Assembly (NCBI GenBank): GCA_950295325.1
Contig: OX485809.1
Coordinates: forward strand, 33,046,001 to 33,110,000
Source of the DNA: Polytrichum commune
Taxonomy: Eukaryota; Streptophyta; Polytrichopsida; Polytrichales; Polytrichaceae
Reading direction: 5' to 3'
DNA length: 64,000 nt
This document shows positions 47,574 through 58,767 of the stretch, in pieces. The notes under the pieces were generated by a model, which saw nothing but the letters and a program-made list of their open reading frames with translations, searched no databases and was not told the origin of the DNA. Position numbers and translations under genes: made by a program. Each line of letters starts with the position of its first letter. Position 1 is the stretch's first letter.

Positions 47574-50500
47574 ATATTACAGGAGTGTATCTTATATATT
47601 TCCCTTTGCTCCTGTCACTTTCGATGATACAGCTGCAAATAGAATAGAGCACAGTGATTAGAAATCCAGCATATTCATTCATGCAGCCAGCTCCCCATGC
47701 CCAGATATCCAGTAAAAACACCTTCACTATAGTATTATGCATTACACTAGGAACACACAAGGGAAAAGAATACGGCATTCCTATTGGGGAATGCCTTGGA
47801 GAATGCATATAGGACCATTGTGAGAGAGTACCTGTAACGCTTCATCAATGAACGATACGCTGGTAGGAGCACCTCGGCAACTGCCGGCCTTGCGGCCTCC
47901 CTAAGCTGTGTCTGCTATTGTCCACTGTGTTTGCCGCTTATACAGTTCCTCAAGAAGTAAACTGAAGTTTTTGAATCTGGACAGAGAAAGACAATAAATT
48001 GCAGTCACTCATTTTAGAGATAGTTGCAGGTCCTAGTCAAATATGATGACTGCTTGCAATAATAAGAAACCTGTAAATTTCCAAAATACTTCAATTGGTT
48101 CACAATTAAATATGCCAAACATACTGCTCTTTGATAGCAGATTTTGAAATGCCACTGTTGTTATCAGAACCACCACTAAGCTGTCCACTACAACAAGCAG
48201 AACCACTGAGATAAAATAGAGCCAAGATAAGATCAGAAAGACAATCAATCTTGACTGTTACGCATGTACAGAGAAAATATGCTTGAATGCAAGACTATCT
48301 AATATGCTACACACAAGCCTTGCAGTAGGTATACATGTTTATCATGTGAAACAACGAAAAAGAGTAAAACTGTCAAAAGCTACTCACCTTGGCCCAAGCA
48401 GCACGCTGATATGCATTAGCATGCTGCTGCACAATACGCCATTGCCTTTGGACCCAATCATCCCCCAACAGATCCTTGGGTTCTCATCTGCCACATCATG
48501 GATGCAATCATGTAAGCAGACAAAATCTCAAACTTAACCATTTGTTTCTCCAGCTTAGGTTTTGTATAAATAGAAACAGAAGCGATGGATGCCAGTAACT
48601 GAGTGACAGCCTCTGTAAATTGGTTGATAAGGAATATCAATGGCATGTACATGATGTAAAGATTAAAATAATCTGTGTAATAGCCATCAGAAACAGGATC
48701 CTTGAGCACACCCAAGTCTGGAAGAGGTCCCACCTATGTGAAACTTACATACATATGAAATGAGTGGCGAATGCAATGGTTATGTATATGAGTTGATATT
48801 TGCTTACTTTCTGACAGATCGGACCATGTGATGAATGTTGTTCATGAGGAACAGCTCAGTGAGAGCTGGATCCCTACATAATTTTCACTTTCCATCCAAG
48901 TTTGTTTGAAGAGCAGACATGATGCACATAGTAGCTGCTGCCAAGTGAGATGGGGAATCATTTGATTGACCTTGCGCACCGCCAAAGAGATGATTCAAAG
49001 TGTTTTCATAGCTGCCATCATCACCCACCAACAAGAGGGAGACCTCCTCACCATTAACTCAAATGAGAGTATAACCAGACATGTCTGCAGAAATAAAGTA
49101 ATGGCATAACACAAGACGGTTCAATGGGATGAACCATGCATGAGGTAGAACTTACGCAAATAGGAATTTCTTCACATTGTTGATAACATAACTTGTGAGT
49201 GGATGCGCTGTCCCATCCAAGACTGGTGTTTTCGTACCATCTGTTGCTACAGCATCCTCAAAATCACCGAAAGTCTCCTTGGCAGTTTGTGCTGGTCGCT
49301 GCATCTAACCTTGAGCAGCTTGCCTCATGCCATTTGCTGATGACAAGGAAAAGACAACCTCTATCTGCAAGCCTCCAAATCGACGTCATATGTCACTAAT
49401 CTACTCCAGACAATTGTTGGATCTTATAAGAATATTGCCATCAATTCCCCTCGTGCAATAAAGCTAGATGACGGTGCACCTGCACCGAAACATCAACCCT
49501 CCAATTATCTAATCACAACCATTTTACAGATAAAGGAGTCCCTATGCATTCCTACAGGTGGGTACATAAGCTTCAAACCAAACCAAAACAAAACAAAAAG
49601 TAGCACCGACAGGTGCTGCTGACCATGTAGATGGACCACAAATATTTCTACTTAAACATCCACTACCAATTACATCATAAGATCATTCCATCAGATGGGA
49701 AGGTGGCAGGTCAAAACCTCGGGAATTAGCTCATGCATTGTTTCATACATATCAAGCAATACAAAGAGTTTGTCTCATGACTTCTTGCTCTTTGCAACAG
49801 CTTCTCCAAAGCTATGGAGCATGTGCAAACTCCAGTCTGTCACATCTGCAAAGCATTTCTCCCTGTGTGAATCTAAGTGGTACCAGATCTGGTCACACAA
49901 CGTGCGCTCAGCAGCAAATAAGAGCTTCGCCTGAACCCACCAACCACCAACAAAGAATATGAGATTCAACAAAATCCAATGATGTACTGCTTCCTTGGAG
50001 GATAGATGAGACAATAATAATATTTACAGAAAATATACTCTGCATTTGCCACCCATCATCACTTGGATGTCACTTAATGCATTGCAGGAAAAAAAAGACA
50101 ATGTCCTTCTGATTCTCAATCCAAGAAAAACATGCCAAACACTAAACAAGCTCAAGAGATTTTTTAAAAGCAGGTAAAAAGCAACTTACAGCTATATGCA
50201 TGTACTGGTTCCACCTGACAATCTTGCCCTCTAGAGCCTCCCATTGCATCTTCTGCACATCCTCCTTACTCAGCCTCTCAATTCCAAGCTTTCTTAAACT
50301 CTGCTCCAGTGTTGAAGCCCGTGCATCTCTGTATCAAGCACAACCAACCATGGTTCACATCCACACTTGCGACAAAAATGTTGGAACAGAATCCTCCAAA
50401 CTCCTTCAGAATCCATCGTACAAGACTTCATAATCTTTTCTTTCTAATTCGAACTTCACTGAAAGAAGTCAAATTCTTGAAGAATCTTGCAGAATTATTA

Positions 50501-51598
50501 TCCCTACTCCATTTATGCAATTTCAGAGAAGCGGTTCCAGATAATTGTTCTGATTGTACTTGAGGAAACTTCACGACTTACAATATACTTCTGCTCAATC
50601 AGACATTGCTAAGAACTCAATCAGACATTGCTAAGAATCAGGCTTCAGATTACAGACCATTTTGTCGGCAAACTTGGAGATCATGTCCAGCTGTAAGATA
50701 ATCGAGATAGACATGGAGACAATTGTTGTTTATCAAAGTTACACAATCGTAATTGTGGCTTCACAGCTAACACGAATATTCATAGTTCACATTTTCTTAT
50801 CCTTCATCCTCCCCCTTCCTTAGGCAATATATTCACTTTGTATCGGTGTTAATATTGCACTAAGATTGCCTTCACCACAGACTGTTGTCTTGGTTAAAAC
50901 ACATGTTGCTGATAGTCAGCGTTCAGTTTAGAGAGGAAGACTATTAATCTTAAGATCGATTCACTTAGGCCGATAAACCCGGAGAGAAGATAACCTGCTG
51001 TGAAGTTTATCAACCAAGATATACATTACAGTACATCATTATCCCCGTGTATTCATGTCTGAAACCTCTAAGAAATTAGTGAACGTTATACAAGTGATAC
51101 GACATTAAAACAAGCATAAGAGAATTGTCTGCAATGAAATCGAGAACCGGTTCGCAAGCCGGCACTCAAACTAATTTGGTTCAAGTTTTGGCAATGTGAG
51201 CCTTGGACATCCACTCCACTCTTGAAAGTTCAGTAGGACAAGGAGCAAGTGCAATTGCGCAGACACGTCCGCCTTTGCCCGCATCAAGATTGACGTTCAA
51301 GAAATTATTGCGCAATCGGAGTGGTTCCGCAAAAATAATTCTCTAGATACCGATGTTCAATAATCGTGGCTGATATGAGAATTGGCCAAAGAAGTACTTG
51401 AGTAGGACGCATTGCAGATTCGAGCATAGAGAGACGGTGGTCAAGGAAGCCGAGGATGGAGATCATCGACTCCGTCGCGCTCTGGCTCTTGCCGAGGCTC
51501 TCCCGCATCAACTGCGCACGCGCTTGCAGCATCTCAACCTCACTGGAGGCCCCCTTATTGCTGCTGCTCTCACTTTCTCTGTTTCTTTCCTCCTCCAC
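47574..51598 (-). pseudogene. EXO70: EXO70 exocyst-subunit pseudogene
   Basis: EXO70 tethers secretory vesicles to the plasma membrane within the exocyst. Nine exon-like blocks are collinear with plant EXO70 and mostly bounded by AG/GT sites: 51398-51598 (MLQARAQLMRESLGKSQS), 50190-50328 (RDARASTLEQSLRKLGIERL), 49718-49930 (KLLFAAERTLCDQIW), 49156-49364 (PVLDGTAHPLTSYVIN), 48808-49084 (PALTELFLMNNIHHMVRSVR), 48388-48487 (DLLGDDWVQRQWRIVQQHAN), about 48120-48220 (SDNNSGISKSAIKEQ), 47832-47976 (FSLLLEELYKRQTQW) and about 47574-47632 (GKYIRYTP). It is broken by TGA at 49775-49777, TAG at 49305-49307, TGA at 48885-48887 and a frameshift near 47898. The exons that should lie between the first two blocks were not found in 50.33-51.39 kb. 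Introns are retained, so it arose by genomic duplication or decay of a resident gene and not by retroposition. Confidence 0.88.
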
Positions 51599-51678
51599 TC
51601 CTCTTCACTTCAACCTTGTCACAAATCGCCGCAATGCATCTCCGTATTCTCATGTCCAATTACATCATTCCTCCCACA

Positions 51679-52145
51679 CGCTCCCAAGCCTTAGTGATGT
51701 GCGCATGTTGCAATCTTCCTCTTATTCCGCCTCCATCTCGGCCCAAATACCCTGTTCTCTACAATGCTCTTCTTTCCCCTTACACAGAAACTTCAGCTAC
51801 AATGTTTTGCTTCCCAACAACACTCCTCAAGCATTACCAAGGTGATCTTCGTCTTACTCCGCCACAAATGCATCTCCGTCTTTTAATTTCCAATCATTCC
51901 ACAACATGCATAACCTAACACAGCGTTGTTGCATCTCATACGCTCCCAAGCCTTAGCGATGTGCGCATCTTGAAATCTTCCTCGTCCTCCACCTTGAATC
52001 TCGGTCCAATCCAAATCCCCTGTCCTCTACAACTGTAACCGTAAAACACAGCAACTTCAGCTACTTCCATGTTTTCCGTCCGAACAACACTCCTCGCGCA
52101 TTAACAAGATCTTCTTCGTCTTGCTCCGCCACAAATGTCGCATCA
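51679..52145. repeat. Local tandem duplication, ~264-bp unit
   Basis: 51679-51880 and 51943-52140 share ACGCTCCCAAGCCTTAG, GATGTGCGCAT, CTGTCCTCTACAA-like, ACTTCAGCTAC, AACAACACTCCTC and TCCGCCACAAATG in order. It lies just upstream of the EXO70 first exon and may duplicate its leader/promoter. Open frames on the + strand through it look like by-products of pyrimidine-rich sequence. Confidence 0.7.
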
Positions 52146-52551
52146 CTTCAAACATCCTCAATGTATGTACACTGCACCTCGAAGAGAAGCTTAGGTTGAG
52201 CAGAATGTTTAGGCTCTCCGAACAAGAGGTCTCCTATCTCAACCGTCGCCACACCCGCCGTTTTTCACCATCTCCCCCTCAAATCTGACACGGTCACTAC
52301 AGATCGTTCCAACCTCTCTCCATTCCACTTCCACTTGTACTTACCTCCCCCCTAATGCATGCCCTCACTGTTTCGCTATGGCCGATCTATTGAGTAATCC
52401 CTCGGGCATCCTCTCTGCTCTGCGTGCTCGTTTCTTACTCACAGGGCCATTTTGGCTACCGTTTGCACAGCTGTGCACCGATTCGGGTCATCCGGCCATC
52501 GCTAGGGAGCCCTCGGCGACGGGAATCCCGTCCTCGCAAACACTGCGCCTT

Positions 52552-54133
52552 GGCGGACGTTCAGTTGCCCCCCCTCGGCACTAGGCGCTCCTCGTTTGTG
52601 AGGAGTTGCCGCTGCCCGGCTGCCCGAGACTCTGTCGGCTGCCCTCGACTTTGCCCGGCCCAAAAGTCCCTATTATCTTTCCATGAGCTTAATTAACTAA
52701 CAATTTGAAACAAGTTTAAACCCTTCAAAGTTTAGACTTTGAACTTGTTTCAAATTGTTAGTTAATTAAGCTCATGGAAAGATAATAGGGACTTTTGGGC
52801 CGGGCAAAGTCGAGGGCAGCCGACAGAGTCGGGCAGCAGACAGAGTCTCGGGGGCAGCAGAGTCTCGGGCAGCCGGGCAGCGGCAACTCCTCACAAACGA
52901 GGAGCGCCTAGTGCCGAGGGTTGCCCCCACGAACTCTTCGGGGGAGGCATATTCGGGCAGGGGCAGCCACCCGATAGATTTTCTGGACCCGACCGAAAAC
53001 TGCTGCCCGCCTGCTCGACTTCGAAAAAATTATTGTCCTTGTATTCTTGAAGGCCAGTTATCCACAAATTCCATATTGAGTGCACTTCATTTTCAAGGTC
53101 CCAAATCCAATATATATATGTTCACTTCCATTGAGTAAATAAGCGATTGATTGGATTTCATTCACAAAGTGAAACCGCCAATAAAGCATGTAATTAACTT
53201 GGAAGTTAAAAATATTACAAAATCCTCATTAGCACTGAGGTTATAATTTTTGTGACTTACCATTGAAAGGGTCTTTGTCATTCTAAAATGAAACTAAAAT
53301 TAATGATTTATTTTTTATATGTTGAAAATTATAGTCTAGTTAATAACTTCTACTTTCACAAAGTATTCATATGCATTTAAATTAATTAAATGTGATTGAA
53401 ATTAACTAATTCTAATTAATTTTGATTAATCCTAATGAAGCCAAATTAAATCAGAAAATATGCTTACCAGAATAATTAATCCTAATTAATTATAAATTAT
53501 ATTTACTGGAGTTAATTCTATTCAATTGTGTTTAATTTTAGTAAGTATATTTTATAATTAATTAGGCTTAATTATTTTGGTTAGCACTCTTTCTGATCTA
53601 ATTGGGCCTAATTAGAATTAATCAGGATTAATCAGAATTTATTAGACTTAGTTGCATTCAGTCACACTTTGTGCATATGAATACTTTGTGATAATAGTAG
53701 GTATTAACTATGAAATATAAAATATAAAAATAAATCATTAATTTTAGTTTCATTTTAGAATGACATAAACCCTTTCAATGGTAAGTCACGAAAATTATAA
53801 CCTCAGTGCTAATGAGGATTTCGTAATATTTTTAACTTCCAAGTTAATTACATGCTTTATTGGCGGTTTCACTTTGTGAATGAAATCCAATCAATCGCTT
53901 ATTTACTCAATGGAAGTGAACATATAATATTGGATTTGGGACCTTGAAAATGAAGTGCACTCAATATGGGATTTGTGGATAAGTGGCCTTCAAGAATACA
54001 ATGACAATAGTTTTTTCGAAGTCGGGCGGGCGGGCAACAGTTTTCGGTCGGGTCCAGAAAATATGTCGGACAGCTGCCCCTGCCCAAATATGCCTCCCCC
54101 GAAAAGTTCGTGGGGGGGAACTTAACATCCACC
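52552..54133. mobile_element. Mutator-like foldback element B with nested hairpin
   Basis: The left terminus GGCGGACGTTCAGTTGCCCC and the right terminus (reverse-complemented) GGTGGATGTTAAGTTCCCCC match each other and the terminus of element A (GGCAGACGCTAAAGGG). Flanking 9-mers are CTGCGCCTT (52543-52551) and CTGCGCCAT (54134-54142), 8 of 9 identical. Long arms pair from about 52921-53380 with 53690-54120, and share internal blocks with element A such as TTCACTTCCATTGAGTAAAT and CGCCAATAAAGCATGTAA. The arms are visibly diverged, unlike those of A. The left arm is interrupted by the hairpin element 52572-52920. The AT-rich loop near 53.4-53.65 kb is made of repeated TAATTAATC-like words. Confidence 0.88.
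52572..52920. mobile_element. 349-bp near-palindromic hairpin insertion
   Basis: It starts CCCTCGGCACTAGGCGCTCC and ends with the reverse complement. The arms meet at about 52715-52740 around CCTTCAAAGTTTAGAC. The right arm carries an extra run of GGGCAGCAGACAGAGTCTCG-like repeats. TTGCCCC stands on both sides (52565-52571 and 52921-52927), a 7-bp (or 8, given the C run) target duplication. It lies within the left end of Mutator-like element B, proved because B's terminus resumes directly after it. Confidence 0.8.
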
Positions 54134-54142
54134 CTGCGCCAT

Positions 54143-56107
54143 CGGCAGCACATCCCCGATGTCATTCCTTGTATGTAAATACAAATGTTGCGCCACAATC
54201 TTCCCGAGATCTGAATCAATAGAGCAGGATTGGCCAAATGACATGGCGGGCCCCACTCACACTACTCACCCTGCCCCCGCCCCACGTCCCCATCGAGGTC
54301 CTTAGACGCTGGGTCTCAACCAACTTTAGGACCCTGCTTGAGATCTCGATGAGGACGTGGGGTTCTGGGGCCATCATCTCCTCGTTTCTTCATCCAATTT
54401 TTCGAGATTCATTCCCTGGTTATGATCCGGATACGTTTAATAGTAGTGAGGTTGGGGAGGATGAATAACTCATCCTTTTGTAGTTTGTCATCCATCCCCT
54501 TCCATGATAAGTTAGTGCATATTGTGGCAAGGCGACATGTATATGATTTCGAACGTAGCATTCACCATATTGTGAGGTCGTTTGCTACTTTCTATATATG
54601 TTGTGCTCGTGTCCAATGAAGAGAGGACACATCAACAAGATTGAGGTGGTGAGCGTTGTGGTATGTATTTGTTGTTTGAAAATAGCAATCCCAAGGTCTT
54701 CGCATTAACGCTCTAAGAAACTCCATTTGTGCATTCGTTGAGGTGTTAAGACCCCCTCAAGCCCCACATGGGTATTATTGCAAAGTAAAAGTTGTGTCAT
54801 TTTGCCAAGTTCCATTGGTCCGATTTTTGCTTGAATTCATTAAGGTAGTCATAATCATGTTGTGTTTGCTAACATGGTTGAGGAGGACGAATGGCTCACA
54901 ACTTCCATAGTTTGTCACCCATTTCTTCTCCACGATTATATATACATAGTGCATAGCATATACTTGTTGTGTTTGATGTGTTACAAATTTGAACATGATA
55001 ACCTTAGTCATGGAGTGATTTAGAATCTCCATACTATTTAATTTATTTTAGCAACAAAATATGCATCATCTCTAACCTTGTTCTCCTCCTAACACATCAA
55101 TGAGATAGAACATTACCAATTTCATATGAAAGCTTAAGAAAACATATAATTTAAAAAAAACACTAACCCTACAAATTAATTTTTTCCTTTAGAGACTACT
55201 TATAACCAAAAAAAAATGCAACCACTTCTGGGCCTCTAAGATTTTTTAAGAGCGTGATCTCTAAAATAAATAACCAAATAATTCCCACACCGATTCCACC
55301 CACAATGTTAATGTTTGAGAATGAAATCGGGATGAAACCCTCAATGCTTACCAAATGAACACCAATGTATTTACCAGTTTGAATTTACCTAGTGTTATTG
55401 GTTGAAATCATATTGTCCAAATTGACCATGAGCCCATCATACATTGATAGTGGTCTTTGCAAAATGTGGAGGACGTTGCATCTGGTTTGGTGAATTTATT
55501 ATTTAGTTTACAACATACACTTGGTCACTAGTATTGGCTCACACTACAATAGCTCTAACAAATTGATGACCAATCATTAGGCTTGAATCAAAAATATACA
55601 AGGTACTATGCTATGGACATGTTCATCTACTGCATGTGTAAAGTTGAACACTTGTTCAACTTCGGAGTGTCGAAGTATCCATTGCCACATTGAATTATGG
55701 AGACATTGCATAATGATTTGAATACTTTGTCGCAGTGCCTTCCGGCCCCGCCTTTCGTCATATAACAAAAATTGAGGAATGCTTTAAACACTTTCTCAAA
55801 GTACCAAGTCTTTGTCCTATCAACTTTGTTCACTTATGAGTTTATGCAGACAAAATACATTTGAATATCCAACTGCCTCTCACGCTATCACTGTAGAGGG
55901 CATTTTCACAACATTTAGGCTTGTTGCATACAAAGGAACTTAGACAACCACGCAATTTACACATACCTCCGAATGGTTGCATGTGGACCGTGAGGTCCAA
56001 AACAAACGATTTGTTTCATGAATTCTTTTGTCATCGAGCGAGTCTTCTTCGATCCCTCCAAGTTCTCATCGTACATGGCCGGTTGTTCCTTGTCATCCCA
56101 TGTGCTC
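54143..56107. other. Intergenic, no gene recognised
   Basis: No coding exon could be recognised. Decayed transposon sequence downstream of the CACTA transposase remnant is possible but no specific block was identified. Confidence 0.4.
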
Positions 56108-56563
56108 TTAGCGAGAGGGGTAAAAGTCGACACATACTAGTTTAAAGGAGCCAATGTGCATAACCATGTGCGACTCTGAATGTGGAGAATATTCCACAGA
56201 TATAATGTCAGTCCCACATAAAACTGTTATGGATCTGAATAATGTTATGATGCTACCCTCCGGCTTAGTTTTGTTTAAAACAAAACCTTTTAAGCCTTTC
56301 ATGTAGCTTACCTCTCTCAAAAGGGAACGTCCACCTAGTTTGGACAGGCATGTAGAGGCAGGTGCATTTGTAATTACGAGAATAGAAGGTGGACATTCTT
56401 TCTCCAAGCTACATATGATGGTTTCAGCTATGTCCTCTACCGTTGCTAGGCATCTACATCCACCACTTTTGAACCTTTTATTTTCTTTTTCTTTTTTTGG
56501 AACAGCCGACTCACCCTTATCACTGGCCCGACGACGTTTGCGTTTCCAACGCTCTTCAAGCAC
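56108..56563 (-). pseudogene. Possible CACTA transposase fragment (DUF4218-like)
   Basis: A 151-codon frame contains YMKGLKGFVLNKTKPEGSI, which resembles the ERYMKxLKGYVxNxxRPEGSI signature of the DUF4218 region found downstream of the transposase domain in plant CACTA elements. The rest of the frame (a basic, lysine-rich start and a C-terminal stretch) is not recognised, and the remaining transposase domains are absent nearby. It is probably a decayed remnant. A profile search against DUF4218 would decide. Confidence 0.45.
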
Positions 56564-56688
56564 ATTGGAAGAACCTGATGAAGAAGAACACGAAATTCAC
56601 GAGTTTTTAGTCCTCGAAGTTTGCCATCTTGAACCTTTGTTGAAAGCGAACCAACGTAGTTCGAGGGAGATTCTAAATCGACGTAAAC

Positions 56689-57016
56689 CCCTAACATTAC
56701 CCAACCCAATACTCTTAACTCCGGCGCGGAGTTCGATGCGGCTCCGGGGAGGTTCGGATGCCAGCTCCGGTGGGTCCATTTTTCTGGCCCTCCCCGTTTT
56801 GGCCCCTTGATGACTTTTTTTGTTTTTTTTGCTAAATTTGGGTTCTACGGCCCCAAATTACTCTAGGAGGCCCCTTATGAGATCAAGTAAGGCCCCACCC
56901 AATCAAAAAAATAGGGGGCAATTTTTGCCCCAACCCACCCGAACCCACCGGAGCCGCATCGGAGCCGCATCGAACTCCGCGCCGGAGTTAAGAGTATTGG
57001 GTTGGGTAATGTTATC
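56689..57016. mobile_element. Small Mutator-type MITE with 54-bp perfect TIRs
   Basis: Arms 56692-56745 and 56961-57014 are exact reverse complements (TAACATTACCCAACCCAATA..., continuing through CTCCGGCGCGGAGTTCGATG). CGACGTAAAC occurs on both sides (56679-56688 and 57017-57026), a 9- to 10-bp target duplication consistent with Mutator-like elements. The GCATCGGAGCCG unit is duplicated inside the right arm. It is non-coding. Confidence 0.85.
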
Positions 57017-57029
57017 CGACGTAAACTCT

Positions 57030-57830
57030 TCCCTCTCTTTCCATGGTCAACCCCCACGGTGCATTTGGGCATAAATGTTTCAGACCTTGCACAACTAACC
57101 AACTAATTCAACTATTAGTTAACTGGTTGCCTTTCGTAACTATCGTTGTCCGTGATTTGAGCTGCCAAAAAATGTAGTTAACTATGGTTGTTTTCATTTT
57201 GGTCTACCAATAAATCTAGTTAACTATAGTTAAGTTATATGTAGTTAACTAAAGTTGAGCGCAACATGTAGTATGGTACCATGACAATTTAGAGCATCTA
57301 TATCTTTTCCTTTTCTTTTATTCAAAATTTAAAATTTGGGACTTGATTCCATTTGTGACTCGGACTCAATCAACACCCAATGAGCATGACTTCATTATCT
57401 ATAAGTAACTTAGAGTGTAATGGGTTCATTTACCACAAGGAACAATAATAATGGGTATAACTTAGAGCATAATGGCTTCTATTCCTTCTTGGGATGGGCC
57501 GGCATGGGTGACAAGCATTGATTCTTACGTAAGGTCTCTTGAAAAAGTTATTGTAATATATATTCATTTCATTTTTTGAGATAAACGAAAGAACTTGCCG
57601 GCTGGCTCCTTACAAATTTTGGGACTCTCAAGTTATAGTTGTCTAAAATTTTTCTAGTTAACTGTAGTTGTTTTTGAATTTGGTCTTGAAATTTTTTAGT
57701 CAACTATAGTTGTTTTTCAAATTGGTTTGAAAATTTTATAGCTAACTATAGTTTTTCCCTAAAATGTATTGAAAAAAATCTAATTAACTATAATTATTTT
57801 GACAATTCTCCAAGCTTTGAAATATTTGTC
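57030..57830. repeat. Field of TAGTTAACTATAGTTG motifs
   Basis: Variants of TAGTTAACTATAGTTGTTTT recur about eight times, at about 57165-57260 and 57645-57800, spaced roughly 40-60 bp in the second cluster, with TTTGGTCTWSMAA-type spacers. The GTTAAC core is palindromic. No gene is seen. Confidence 0.6.
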
Positions 57831-58341
57831 GCCATTTCCAAGTGGACGAAGGTGCAAGTGCTTTGTTCTCACGTGAGTTAATTCTCACAATGCATAGCAT
57901 CCAACACATGCCACACTAGAAGCTTCTGTTGCAGAATTACTTACACATCAATATTTAATTTCCAAACACATGTAAAAATGACCCTACAACAACATATCGG
58001 CTAGAAATTTCAAATACAAAAGAAAACCACATTGCGCCAAAGAATGAGTGTGGGACCCACGGGCCAATAACTCACTTCCCAATATGGCAACTGAATTGAA
58101 CTTTCCTTTGTCAAAATTGAACTCATGAGTGAGCCGTTATTGCATTGCGGAACTCTGAATAGTAACACGCACTAATTGGGATAACCAGTGTACTTGTATC
58201 TCTAGATCCATATATAAGTGCGGGAGAATGTTTGAGTAAGAACAATTTGTCATCGGTAATGTTGACTATTTTAAAACAAAATAGTTCCGTCTCTTACCAA
58301 GAGCGGTGCGGGAAGGTAACTATCCCGCCCATATTTTTGGT
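57831..58341. other. Intergenic, no gene recognised
   Basis: Near 58145-58195 a fragment of the 9398-9618 MITE terminus (AATAGTAACACGCACTAATT) is recognisable. Nothing else was identified. Confidence 0.45.
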
Positions 58342-58668
58342 ACACTAAATAGGATATTTAGTGCTTGATTATATATTAGTGTTGATACCACCCTACCCTG
58401 ATCAACACTAATTTTCAATTCTTTGACAATTAGTGTTAGACATAAACGTGTTGCTACCTTCCCTACGGCCACCTCTCTTATTATATCATTTTTGTTCATA
58501 TCCTTATTAACACTAAATTCAAACATGTAACTTCCACATAATACCATGGTTGATATTTAGTGTTTGAGTTTACATTTAATGTTACTCACTTTCGTAGGGT
58601 TATTGATATTTAGTGTATGCGTTCGTATTTAGTGTATCGAGCACTAAATATTCTCTTTAGTGTAGTGA
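58342..58668. mobile_element. MITE, ATATTTAGTGTTTGA family (full length)
   Basis: The left end CACTAAATAGGATATTTAGT and the right end ATTCTCTTTAGTGTAGTG pair as TIRs. The internal block order is identical to 19617-19944. It is about 327 bp and non-coding. Confidence 0.8.
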
Positions 58669-58767
58669 GTTTTGACGATGGCAACATGTTGACTTTTAAA
58701 TCCATCGCATAGAAGGCATCCGCACAAGTAACTTGGAATACCTTGTCTAATCTCTAGAGCTTGCTCA

